Assembly (NCBI GenBank): GCA_003194525.1
Contig: NBIV01000448.1
Coordinates: forward strand, 1 to 25,075
DNA: 25,075 nucleotides
Direction of reading: 5' to 3'
Source: Gracilariopsis chorda
Lineage: Eukaryota > Rhodophyta > Florideophyceae > Gracilariales > Gracilariaceae
Shown here: in pieces, positions 1 through 8,872 of the stretch
Numbering within the stretch: position 1 is the stretch's first letter
Layout: each line of letters opens with the position of its first letter
The notes under the pieces: generated by a model
What the model was told of the DNA's origin: nothing
Databases searched by the model: none
What the model saw: the letters and a program-made list of their open reading frames with translations, nothing else
Translations under genes and position numbers: made by a program

Positions 1-366
1 TTCATCGCAACGTTGAATCGCCCTGATGTTGATCAACAAGAGATTAATAAGTGCAGTTAGCAAAAGATTCTGATCGCATGATTCCAGAACTTTAACAATC
101 ATGAGATTGACACCTCTACGAACTTGATCCCAGTCTTCCACTCCAGAAACAGCCTGAGGCACCATAGCACTTAGAGCATCGCCCAGAAGGAATTCAACTG
201 AAGATTGATCCAGTTGTCTTAAGAGCGTAGGCTCTCGTGCATATCGGATGACGCCCTTTAGAAAAGATTTCAAGACAGCGGGATCATCTTCAAATCCGGA
301 ATTATTCTGAAGACGTTCCAAAGTATCTCCGAAACATCGAACAAGTTGAAGAAGGATCTCTGTTCC
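1..366 (-). CDS. XMAP215-family protein, C-terminal segment (partial, runs off left edge)
   Basis: A continuous minus-strand frame with no stop runs from about 366 to the window edge (122 codons). It reads as an alpha-helical repeat domain, for example FLKGVIRYAREPTLLRQLDQ followed shortly by VRRGVNLMIVKVLESCDQN. This resembles the conserved C-terminal region of plant MOR1/XMAP215 proteins downstream of the last TOG domain. It lies directly downstream of the long XMAP215 frame (455-5398) but in a different frame. A GT-AG intron at 367-550 (184 nt) or 367-571 (205 nt), ending in a pyrimidine-rich ...CTCCTAAG, would join the two in frame. The alternative is a pair of frameshifts. The end of the gene lies left of the window. 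Confidence 0.7.
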
Positions 367-454
367 CTTAGGAGAAGTGATCAAGCCCAAGTCACGTTTA
401 GATCGTCAAAGATTGTAGCAAGCCCCGACAACTGTGTATCGCGATCGCTTGCTT

Positions 455-3400
455 TCAATCTTGAGAGTACGGACACAACGCGTCTGCTGGATTCAGTCGC
501 GATGCCTCCATTGTCTTGTTGTCTTGTAGTAAGCATGGTGTTGGTGGTACCGCTTCATGTTGGAGCTCAACCCTTGTCCTGCGTGGAGTTGTCATGCTCA
601 AAGAATCACTTATTGATGTCAGCACGCTGCTGGGAGGAGCTGGAGCAACAGAGAGCCTGAAGTCCTCATTTCTGATGTCATTCGGGAACGGAGACTTGGG
701 AGCATGAGCTTCAGCAGTGTCTGAATGAACTTGTACTTCTGAGGGCACTGTAGCTTGATTATTATCATCTTCTTGACTGGAGCCAAGTTCATGTTTCATT
801 CCGTTGATGACACTCGTTAACCGATCATCAAGCAGAGCCGCTTCTGAATTCGACAAATCACCAATCAGGGACCATAAATCGTTGCCAAAGTGCTCATGAG
901 CCCTTTCAAGACAGGCTGCGGCGGCACAACCAGCACCATCATCCTCACCACCCGCAACAAGACCGATGACAGGCAAAACTCCCGGCGGAAGCCCGGCCCC
1001 AGCATTGCAACGCTTGTCTATCAGCTGACATATCTCAACTGAGATCTCGTTATGGGCTCGTTCGCTCATGGGCTGCCGCAGACATGATGTATACATTATT
1101 AACAGCACGTCTTCTTGAATAATATCAGCTACAGAAAGCAAAGCTGCCCGCATCGCTTCCCGAACAGTCTCCCGGTTACTTCCACATTTTTCAACAAGGG
1201 GAGGAATCACTGCTGATGCTTCATACTCTGTAATCTTTATCCCGGAAGACATCAGTATTTCACACATGCTTGAAACAAATGTGGCAAGTTTCACAAGAAC
1301 CGTGGGAGGCGTTTTAGAATCCTCAATGCGACATGCAGCCCACCTGAAAAGAACATCTGCGACGAAGCCAAGCGTGTCGGGATTCTTATCAAGCTCAGAT
1401 GCGACCAATTCGATTGCTTCTACATGCATTCTAAACCTGTTCGCTGGTGCTGTCAGCTTCTCGATCAGTTCTCGGGAGCAGCATTCGGGGAGGTCCTCCG
1501 CAATATCTTCAAGACTTTCGCCAATTATGGGTGGGATCTCGCCAACAGGTTCAGAAATTGCTAGCTCTTCTAGAAGCTTAACTCTCTTCTTGTTATACTT
1601 CTTTTCTCGTGAGTCGCGGCCGGCATTCTGCTTCAACATCGGAGACTTGTCTCGTCCAGAGCGAGGGGTTTCCTGACTCGTTCCAGGCTTTGTAACTGGA
1701 GTGACGCGAACGCTTATCGGACGCCTTCTCTTAGCACTGCCGTCCGAAGCAGAGTCCTCAAACCCTAGAGGTTTACGGCCCAAAGGAGTTCGAGGTAATG
1801 CCATTGATCTTGGTCGTTCTCGTGCAGAACGCGGAGTAGCAAGAGCAGATGGTCTCGTAGACTGAGAAGACTCACTTGAAGCAACATTGGGACCGGCTCG
1901 ATACTTTTCAAGAACCGGTTCAAGCTGAAGGCGAGTCGACTTATTGAGCGAAAGCAATTTTCCGTCTATAACATTCAGCCCCACACTGCGCACCACTTGC
2001 TCCAGCGCCAAGTCCGCAAGATGCCGCACTTCAGCAACCCTATCGCGTAGGCAAATCAAGCATGAATCAACTAAACTTGAAAGATCTTCCTGGCTAGAAT
2101 CAAAGGAACCAATCTGCCCCTGAAGGCGCGGAACAAGCCATTCGAGATTTTCTTTCCTCACACTCGAGTTTAGGGACGAAAACGGATGGTGGCAGTATGG
2201 TATTAATGCTGGCAAACCGTAGACATCATAGAACGTGTTTAGCAATGCCATGGCTGCTTCCCGAACGTTCTTTTTGATATCAATGCAGCCTTGACCCAGC
2301 ACAACGGGACCTAGTACTTTCAAATAGTTCACACCGCCAGGGCCCATCGCTCTTACCAACCGGCTAACCACCCCGTACGCCAATGTGGCAAGATTCCGAT
2401 TGCTATCATTGAGACGTGCTCGCATAGCAAAAATGATCTCAGATCCGACATTCGGCTTGACACAATCGTTGGCGTTCTGAACAACACTTTGAACGTGTTC
2501 CAGAGCTTCTTGCCGCCTCTTCCAGTTAGAGTTTTTCAGGTCCAAGAATATCCGTGAACCAGGAGCAAAATGAGATGCAATGGATACCCGTTGTACCGGC
2601 GCCGAAGGAGTGTTGAGATCACTTGTCTGCGCGGTTTCCGAGGAGGGCGGAATCCTGGATTTAGGTCTTAGCGGGCTCCGCATTCGCGTTTGCTTCGAAG
2701 AGTGTTCCAGTCGTCGTGCCGGGGTCTTCGGTTTTTGTGCCAGAGGAGTAGTACGCACAGGTATCTGAACAGGTTGGGTCGTTAATTCAGGATCCAGCTC
2801 CTGTTCTGATCTCGGTTCACTTTCTTCTTCGGATCTTGGACCTTGGGTTGCTTCATCTTTCTCTTCTTCAGGTAAAGTAGTAAACCTTTTCTTTCTTGTT
2901 GGAGGTTCGGGCTTCTGGTTGTATTTCGGTATCTCGGAATCAAAAGCTTCAAGAGCTTCTTGAGAACCCCCAGATTCCTCAAGGACACGACGGAACACTT
3001 CAGGGCCGATTCGAACAGCACTCTTACAAGCCAGTGCCGCAGCGGAGTTCTTTGCTGCTGGTGCTGCGTTTGATAGGCCAAGTGCAACAAGGGATGCGAT
3101 GGCTTTCTCCGGAACTGGTGGAATACCAAAATCTTCAACAAGAGATCCACCAAGTTTCAGCATACCTATCAAAGCACGGCTATTTCTCGTTTCTTTCGCG
3201 GCCTCCAGAAGAGCTTCGACACAAAACCTAGGACTAGTGGTTTCGGCAAATGTTGTTAAGGTGCTGGCGGCCATTTTCGCAGATTTGATATCCCCAAGCT
3301 TCTCCATGACCGCCAAAAGCAAGGGTCTCAATGTTCTTCGTGGTGGCGATGAAGAACATTTGGTCGCGACAAGGTCGAATAGCTCTAGCTTTGGCTTTGC

Positions 3401-5398
3401 TGCGAGAAAATTGCTGTCCGCTAAGCCTGGATCGCAGCTAAGAACACCTAGTACCAAGGCAACATCATCATCTGAAAGCTTCTCCTTTCCTTCAAATCCT
3501 GATACAATAGCTGATGCTGCTGCTGCTCGCGCCCGGAAACTCTTGACGCTCCAGTTTTGGGCCTCAAATTCCTCAAACAGCTCAGCAGCTTTGGCAAGTG
3601 CTTCCTGTGGCTTCAGTGGACTTTCAGCCTCGTCATCGCTTTCCAAAACTGCAGGTTTCTTTGCTTTAGGACTCGCTATGGGTTTCTGCGGTGTAGATGA
3701 TTTGCGTTTGGCAGCATTCACTTTTCTTTCAGCAGGAGATGATAATTTCTTCGTATCTTTAGAACGTGTGTTCGCAGAAGGGACTGGAGACGGCTTGGTT
3801 TTGCTACCTGATGCTTTCTGATGTTTCGGAATTTTGGCTACCATGGCTGCAATCTTCTCCTTCCTGGGTTTGTCAAGCTTTTCAATATAGGCCGAAAGAT
3901 TTCTTTCTCCAATAAGTACTTGCAGTGCAGCTAACCCGTTGAGACCCGCATCTCTCACTTCAGGCGCAGAATCATCGGTCGCCTTTAAAAAGAGGGTACC
4001 AAAACACTTTAACGGTGCTCCCTTAAGCTCAGCACCTGCAGTTCCAGTGCGCAAACACCTGCCCAGCCATGACAAAGTTCCATACCTCGCTTTCGGTGCT
4101 TTATGCTTCGCCGCCGCAGATATTTCTTCTTGAAGCTCTACGATGCGAATACATCTCTTCACATGCAAAGCATCGAGTGCACTCGAAACAGCTTCTGTGA
4201 GAATTGTGTTCTTTTCTTTCAGCTTCGCCAGGAGGTCAATCGTCATAGCTTTCGCTGCAGAGGGCGGAAAATTCTTTCTAAGACCGCCAGCCATGGCAAT
4301 CACTAGGCGGGCAGATGCTGCCACTACCTTGACGTTGGAGTCTTTGGCCATGATCCTTCGAATTCGCGTGAAAACCTCCTGGTATGAGACTAAAGCGAGC
4401 CTGGCTTCGCCTATGACGCTAGTGGCCTCCTCAAGAGCATCTTTTCTTGCCTTCCATTTCTTTCCGTCGATAGCAGTATACCAGTCCTTGAAGACGTTCT
4501 CTTCAATCTCTATCTTGATGGATGCTATTTTGTCCATGAGATTAATTTCAAGCTCAGCTTCAGGTTCCTCTTCGTCGACATAAGCATCACCGAAGCCATC
4601 ATCCTCGTCTTCACCAGCACCAGCACCACCAGTTCGACGTGCACGTTGCTCCATGGCTCTAGTAAGCTTTTTCGGCGAAGGGCGATTGGCCTTCGAGTGA
4701 GTAGCGCATGCAGCTTCAATTTCTTTGACAGTTACTTCCTTCGCAGTCTTCAATGCAGACTTGACAGGATCGCCAACCCATCTGTGCATTTGTATGATGA
4801 GTGTCTTGGCGGAGTTTCGAACCACCTCTTGTGAATGATTAAGCAAAGGTGGGATCTTCGCTACGACGGTTTTGATCGGGATTGCGCGACTGCCGTAGGT
4901 TTCCAAGGCAACGTTTATGGCCTCTACAGCTGCAGCCACCACTTTCGGAGTGCGATGTTTAAAGCCGGCTGTAGCCACAACATCGATGGTGATATCACCA
5001 GCATCTGCGCCTACAAACATGACAATTGTTTCGATTGCCTTCGTTTTGTTGAGCGGTCTGCCAGACAGGCCTTTTTCCACAACACCCTTGATGACATCCG
5101 CTGCGCATTTCCGCACAAGTTGAGGAGGCGCTGTATCAGCATACTTCGTGAGTGCTTCAAAGGCGGCAAGCTGTGCAGCGGCGTTGGCATCGCGCGCCAT
5201 CTTCCCTAGATACTGAAAGAGGTCAGAGTAAATCTTATCATCATCGGGCGCCACCGCAAACTTGTCGACAAGTTCCCTGTACACACCTTCCCGAACTCTC
5301 CAGTTCTTGTGAACGATGCGGTCTGGGTAAGGAAGTTTGGCCGCAGCGTTGACAATGTCATCTTGCTGTGCTCGCGCTGCCGCTGCGTTTGCGTCCAT
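455..5398 (-). CDS. XMAP215/CKAP5/MOR1-family microtubule polymerase, TOG-array protein
   Basis: A 1647-codon intronless frame. Family members bind alpha/beta-tubulin through TOG domains and speed microtubule plus-end growth and spindle assembly. Five TOG-like HEAT arrays can be seen: TOG1 about residues 20-230 (start LPYPDRIVHKNWRVREGVY), TOG2 about 300-535 (KDWYTAIDGKKWKARKDALE), TOG3 about 605-830 (FEEFEAQNWSVKSFRARAAA), TOG4 about 955-1190 (FLDLKNSNWKRRQEALEHVQ), TOG5 about 1300-1530. Linkers between them are Lys/Ser/Pro-rich (about 545-600, 840-950, 1195-1290), suited to binding the microtubule lattice. TOG1 and TOG2 are joined by an acidic stretch. The ATG at 5398-5396 has a good context (ACAATGG) and sits just before TOG1. 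The last ~40 codons before the stop at 455 look like linker or intron read-through, because a C-terminal domain resumes in other frames to the left. Family identification is strong; the exact 3' structure is not settled. Confidence 0.9.
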   Translation of the reverse strand: MDANAAAARAQQDDIVNAAAKLPYPDRIVHKNWRVREGVYRELVDKFAVAPDDDKIYSDLFQYLGKMARDANAAAQLAAFEALTKYADTAPPQLVRKCAADVIKGVVEKGLSGRPLNKTKAIETIVMFVGADAGDITIDVVATAGFKHRTPKVVAAAVEAINVALETYGSRAIPIKTVVAKIPPLLNHSQEVVRNSAKTLIIQMHRWVGDPVKSALKTAKEVTVKEIEAACATHSKANRPSPKKLTRAMEQRARRTGGAGAGEDEDDGFGDAYVDEEEPEAELEINLMDKIASIKIEIEENVFKDWYTAIDGKKWKARKDALEEATSVIGEARLALVSYQEVFTRIRRIMAKDSNVKVVAASARLVIAMAGGLRKNFPPSAAKAMTIDLLAKLKEKNTILTEAVSSALDALHVKRCIRIVELQEEISAAAKHKAPKARYGTLSWLGRCLRTGTAGAELKGAPLKCFGTLFLKATDDSAPEVRDAGLNGLAALQVLIGERNLSAYIEKLDKPRKEKIAAMVAKIPKHQKASGSKTKPSPVPSANTRSKDTKKLSSPAERKVNAAKRKSSTPQKPIASPKAKKPAVLESDDEAESPLKPQEALAKAAELFEEFEAQNWSVKSFRARAAAASAIVSGFEGKEKLSDDDVALVLGVLSCDPGLADSNFLAAKPKLELFDLVATKCSSSPPRRTLRPLLLAVMEKLGDIKSAKMAASTLTTFAETTSPRFCVEALLEAAKETRNSRALIGMLKLGGSLVEDFGIPPVPEKAIASLVALGLSNAAPAAKNSAAALACKSAVRIGPEVFRRVLEESGGSQEALEAFDSEIPKYNQKPEPPTRKKRFTTLPEEEKDEATQGPRSEEESEPRSEQELDPELTTQPVQIPVRTTPLAQKPKTPARRLEHSSKQTRMRSPLRPKSRIPPSSETAQTSDLNTPSAPVQRVSIASHFAPGSRIFLDLKNSNWKRRQEALEHVQSVVQNANDCVKPNVGSEIIFAMRARLNDSNRNLATLAYGVVSRLVRAMGPGGVNYLKVLGPVVLGQGCIDIKKNVREAAMALLNTFYDVYGLPALIPYCHHPFSSLNSSVRKENLEWLVPRLQGQIGSFDSSQEDLSSLVDSCLICLRDRVAEVRHLADLALEQVVRSVGLNVIDGKLLSLNKSTRLQLEPVLEKYRAGPNVASSESSQSTRPSALATPRSARERPRSMALPRTPLGRKPLGFEDSASDGSAKRRRPISVRVTPVTKPGTSQETPRSGRDKSPMLKQNAGRDSREKKYNKKRVKLLEELAISEPVGEIPPIIGESLEDIAEDLPECCSRELIEKLTAPANRFRMHVEAIELVASELDKNPDTLGFVADVLFRWAACRIEDSKTPPTVLVKLATFVSSMCEILMSSGIKITEYEASAVIPPLVEKCGSNRETVREAMRAALLSVADIIQEDVLLIMYTSCLRQPMSERAHNEISVEICQLIDKRCNAGAGLPPGVLPVIGLVAGGEDDGAGCAAAACLERAHEHFGNDLWSLIGDLSNSEAALLDDRLTSVINGMKHELGSSQEDDNNQATVPSEVQVHSDTAEAHAPKSPFPNDIRNEDFRLSVAPAPPSSVLTSISDSLSMTTPRRTRVELQHEAVPPTPCLLQDNKTMEASRLNPADALCPYSQD

Positions 5399-6876
5399 TG
5401 TACGGAGAAGGGCTGTTCAGGACACTGGCAGTTCGAAGCGGTGGTATTTTCGAGAGACGGTGAAAGGGCAAGCTTCGATGTGGATGCTCGCTCATGCGTA
5501 TGACAAAAACGAACAACGCATACGCTTTGATGATAAGTTTCGGCGTTGGAGTCGGTAGTGGGGAAAAGGATACTGGTATGTAGAAGGAAAGTTGGAAGGT
5601 GTGAGAATATGATATGTGGAGGGTCGCACGACTTCAATGAAAGACGTTTCGTATTGGTCGCCGTTGAGAGACGAGAGTAGGGAACAAGGGGTCAAGATGA
5701 AGACAGAAAGCGAACAAACGATGCAGAATGGTGCACTGCTGGCCGCAGTGCTGCACGGCTTTCAGCTGGAAAAAACGCGCACTATGGCGGTCGCCCAATT
5801 ACATATTTGAATGTTTGAATGCTTCAAAAATTTCCAAGTTTAGCGGCGCCTCACACATCCTATGCCGCGCCGCACAACTTGCGTTCAAATCCCGCCAGAA
5901 AGGTTTAGGTTTACGATTGGTCCAAGAAAAGAAGCGGAAGAACGAGACCTAACAAGCTTTGTCAGGTGACGATCATGATGCTGTCATTGACTCTTCCTCT
6001 GCTTCTACCTTCGTCATTCCTTTTTGCCAATCTGCTTTCTTTGTATAGCTCGTGCTCTGGCACATTGCACCATACGAGTCAGAGTAGCTAACAACACAGC
6101 GACGTGGCGGAAGCATATGTGCCACACAATACAACGTCATACCAAGCAATAGATGCTGCAATTATCGCTAGAAAGCGAGAACTGCAAGAGTAACGCTTAT
6201 CCCTGCAGCCCTGCAACAGATAGAGGTGCAACAGAGCATTGACAACACCCTATACCAAACAAGTGATCTCATGCTATAGTCTTTGTTTCTTATTTCCGGT
6301 GATTGTGAAAAGCGCATTCACTACGCAGTCACCACAATCTCTAATTCTGCCCGAATGCACAAAGAATGAGTATTGGACCAAAGAAATCAACTCTTCGTTT
6401 GTTTTGAAACAAAGAACTGTACCACAACTTAGTCCATTTAGATGCCTGGTCCGTCAGTCTGTTTTTGCCAGAGTACCCTCTTCGTCAAGAAAGTAACCCT
6501 TCGATACATCACCTTCATCAGTTCATGAGAGAGAGAGAGAGTTGGAGCATTTGGGGATCTACGGCATCCGTTCACATGATGAATCGGGAGGTCGTGAAAC
6601 TACATCTGCTAAACTGTGAGTCAACACTAGGCAACGAGCACGATGTGCTGTGCTGCTTTGCTGGCAACCCTTGATGGAGGCATAGAATGAAGAAGTGGTA
6701 GAAAGGAAGTAGAAGGCAAGCAACAGTAGCCAAACAGGTCCGGAATCGGGAAGTCATGCGCAAATATGTGTGTATGTGTGTTTGTAGGAGCTCGTGCCTC
6801 TAATTCCAAGACTGCGGTAGGGGTTACATTGAGAAGAACCCCTCTCCCTCTCTAGATAAACCAACATCGTTTCTGG
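5399..6876. other. Intergenic stretch upstream of the XMAP215 gene
   Basis: About 1.5 kb with no convincing coding sequence. Open frames here are short and lack recognisable domains. The part next to 5398 must hold the promoter and 5' leader of the minus-strand XMAP215 gene, but I see no clear TATA box. Simple repeats occur: a (GA)n run at 6527-6541 and a TG-rich run at about 6767-6784. No tRNA or rRNA could be supported. Confidence 0.5.
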
Positions 6877-7308
6877 CTATGTCCCTACTATTGATTCGGC
6901 GTCAGAACCCTGCCTCTCTCGGAGAGGTGGGAGTTCTCGACGCCGGGACGCCGCTCTTCGGCGGCATCTATGAACGAAATGGTCTACACTATTAAGTATG
7001 TTGAGCCCACATCCGAGAGGGCAGAAGCATTTCCTGTTGTGTAGAAACGTAGAGACTGGATGTAGCGTTGGAACGTGTCTGGTAAATATTTGCAACAGGG
7101 CAATGTGCGCCGTCCTTAGAGTCAATACATTTGACAGTGACTCTGGGACTTCACTTACTGGCTCTGCGCTAGTAAGACGGACTCGAGTTCTCTGCTTCAC
7201 TTCCAGAAAGTCGATTTCTTTTTGGAGTTGCTGCGCAATGGCGAAACCAAGGCCTTCCTTCGCAAGTGCGAAAATATGATGCTGGTTTGGCTCTGTCTTA
7301 TTAGACAT
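6877..7308 (-). CDS. Hypothetical small protein (weak)
   Basis: A 143-codon ATG-started frame. The first ~100 residues read as plausible mixed helical protein (HHIFALAKEGLGFAIAQQLQ near the start); the last third is Arg-rich (CRRRAASRRRELPPLRERQG) and looks less like protein. No domain was recognised. The Harbinger insertion lies about 190 bp upstream of its start and would sit in or near its promoter. It may be a real small gene, a remnant, or chance. Confidence 0.25.
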   Translation of the reverse strand: MSNKTEPNQHHIFALAKEGLGFAIAQQLQKEIDFLEVKQRTRVRLTSAEPVSEVPESLSNVLTLRTAHIALLQIFTRHVPTLHPVSTFLHNRKCFCPLGCGLNILNSVDHFVHRCRRRAASRRRELPPLRERQGSDAESIVGT

Positions 7309-7499
7309 GTTTTTGAGCGTATCATGGTTGCTGCAGTTGAGGGATGAGGGATACAGTAGTCATCCGCTACAAAATAGCCATGAACATTGTCATAGTAATG
7401 TGACGGTTCCCGGAAAGCCTTCTTACCACGCTGTAACTAGGCCTTCAGTTGAGGCGTTGATCTTCAAGAGTGGTGAAAGATCACAACTGTTACATCTCA

Positions 7500-7502
7500 T
7501 TA
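7500..7502. repeat. Target-site duplication TTA, left copy
   Basis: TTA directly abuts the left terminal inverted repeat and is repeated at 10529-10531. A 3-bp TWA-type duplication is the hallmark of PIF/Harbinger insertion. Confidence 0.85.
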
Positions 7503-7531
7503 GAGCATGTCTATTCGTCGTGGTAAATTTG
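7503..7531 (+). repeat. Harbinger left terminal inverted repeat
   Basis: Begins GAGCATGTCTATTCG and matches the inverted right end over about 28 bp with one gap and a few substitutions. It is the expected binding and cleavage end for the transposase and ORF1 protein. Confidence 0.85.
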
Positions 7532-7590
7532 TATTTCTGAAAATATAGCTTCACAGGTAGTATCTATTCGAGAGGTTATCTCCAAATTTG

Positions 7591-7658
7591 GTGGCTAAAT
7601 GAGTAAATTTATATGTAAACGTGGGCTGAAATACATATGGATTTACTCATTTGGCCAC
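7591..7658. repeat. Hairpin with 26-bp arms in the Harbinger leader
   Basis: The left arm (7591-7616) and right arm (7633-7658) are inverted copies matching at 23 of 26 positions, separated by 16 nt. The arms carry GTGGC(T/C)AAATGAGTAAAT. It lies between the left TIR and the ORF1 start (7864), so it would form a strong stem-loop in an ORF1 leader transcript or act as a subterminal protein-binding site. It could also be a tiny nested palindromic insertion. Confidence 0.8.
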
Positions 7659-7863
7659 TGGCATGCTACTTTTTGTACCAACAAGAAGCCACCAACTGGC
7701 AATCACAGCAATGACCCCACGCAGTTCGTGGACCCTTCCCACGGAAAATACAGTACCATCTGAACCCCCTTCATCGCCCCCAACCTTTGACTACGCTCTC
7801 CTCTCTCTTGGCCCTTTCCGGACTATCCCCGTGAATCTATCTGCCACCTACCTTTGCATCTAA

Positions 7864-8799
7864 ATGGCGGGAAAGGGCAACAACTTTACGCCCGAAGAAG
7901 ACCTGGCCTTAGCCAAAGCGTGGCTGAGCTGCTCTCGCCGCACGCTCGACCAGAACGCCGAAACCTTTTGGGCCGACGTCGCCCTCGCCTTCTCCAACGA
8001 GCTGAAAGTTGTCGGCCCCCGCTCGTAGGCTAGTCTAAGGTGCCGCTGGACGCTCTTGCCGCGCGCCAAGTAGAAGTACCTCGCTGCAAACCGTCTGTAC
8101 CGGGCCAACATTCCGTCCGAGGAGACAAAAGACGACAAGCTCCACAATGTAATGACGCTCTACCGCGAGAAGAACAAGACAATCAAGGATGGAAAGACTC
8201 GTCTCGCGCCGGCGCTCAAATTTCTCGACGCCATGATGCTACTCTCCGAGCACCCAAAATTCTCTCAGAGGGTCGGAGGTGGCTCTTCCTCATCTGCAAC
8301 GGGCTACCGCGACAGCCAGCAGGGAGAGAGCGAAGCGAGCCTTCTAAACACGCCTAGCTTTCAGAGCGGGGCCCGTGTGCTCCCCGATGAGCACGTTCAG
8401 GCAGGCAATGTCTGCATGCAAGGTCCGTCAGCAAACCGCCTTCTAGGAACGAAGCGGCAGAAGTACGCTGACGCAATCGAAGCCGGCTCATTCAAGATGT
8501 CTGCGTCCATTGAAGGCGTGAGCGCTGTAATCCGCAGCAGTGCCAAAACTCGTGCCCACGCCGCAGCAGTGGCTATCAAGTTCAAGATATTGTCGAAGAT
8601 GTCGCTACCGCCGCATGAGATGAAAATAAGTTTGGACAAGCTCCTGATGGAGGCGGATGGTATTGGCAGCGTGGTGGGCGGTCCTGTTCGCTTGAATACA
8701 CCACAAGAAGGAAGCATGGGTCCCGATGCACCCAATCGGGCCACCTAGGAGGCCATAGAGATGGTTGGGGCGGAGGCGACGGAAGAAGAAGATGTGTAA
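7864..8799 (+). pseudogene. Harbinger ORF1, SANT/Myb-like DNA-binding protein with three in-frame TAGs
   Basis: From ATG 7864 to TAA 8797-8799 one frame of 312 codons reads as a Harbinger ORF1 protein. The N-terminus is NNFTPEEDLALAKAWLSCS (SANT/trihelix first helix), later LRCRWTLL, YRANIPSEETKDD and LYREKNKTIKDGKTRLAP, then a Ser-rich linker, a helical region and an acidic tail (EATEEEDV). In this family ORF1 binds subterminal DNA and helps import the transposase into the nucleus. TAG codons interrupt it at 8026-8028, 8071-8073 and 8746-8748, with coding sense continuing on both sides of each. All three could be single C-to-T changes of CAG (Gln). The part from 8152 to 8745 is open by itself but lacks the DNA-binding start. 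Most likely decayed; readthrough cannot be excluded. Confidence 0.8.
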
Positions 8800-8872
8800 T
8801 GAGTTTTCGTGTTGCAATCGCCGCGCAAAAGCAAGTGGTGCGCGCGAAGCGCGCAGCGAGGGCAACAATCCT

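Noticed and set aside
3099..3821. 240-codon plus-strand ORF opposite the XMAP215 gene, and other long plus-strand frames there
   Set aside because: Low-complexity Ser/Ala reading that mirrors the codon pattern of the opposite real gene; no domain.
5881..5910. tRNA-like T-loop word GTTCAAATC
   Set aside because: No matching T-stem, anticodon arm or acceptor stem around it.
6525..6785. GA and TG simple repeats as functional elements
   Set aside because: Short imperfect microsatellites with no further structure.
6998..7279. 93-codon plus-strand ORF
   Set aside because: Lies opposite the 6877-7308 frame and has no recognisable domain or better coding character.
7864..8799. Reassignment of UAG to glutamine in this organism
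   Set aside because: The long XMAP215 frame contains no in-frame TAG, which would be unlikely if TAG were a normal sense codon; kept only as an element-level question.
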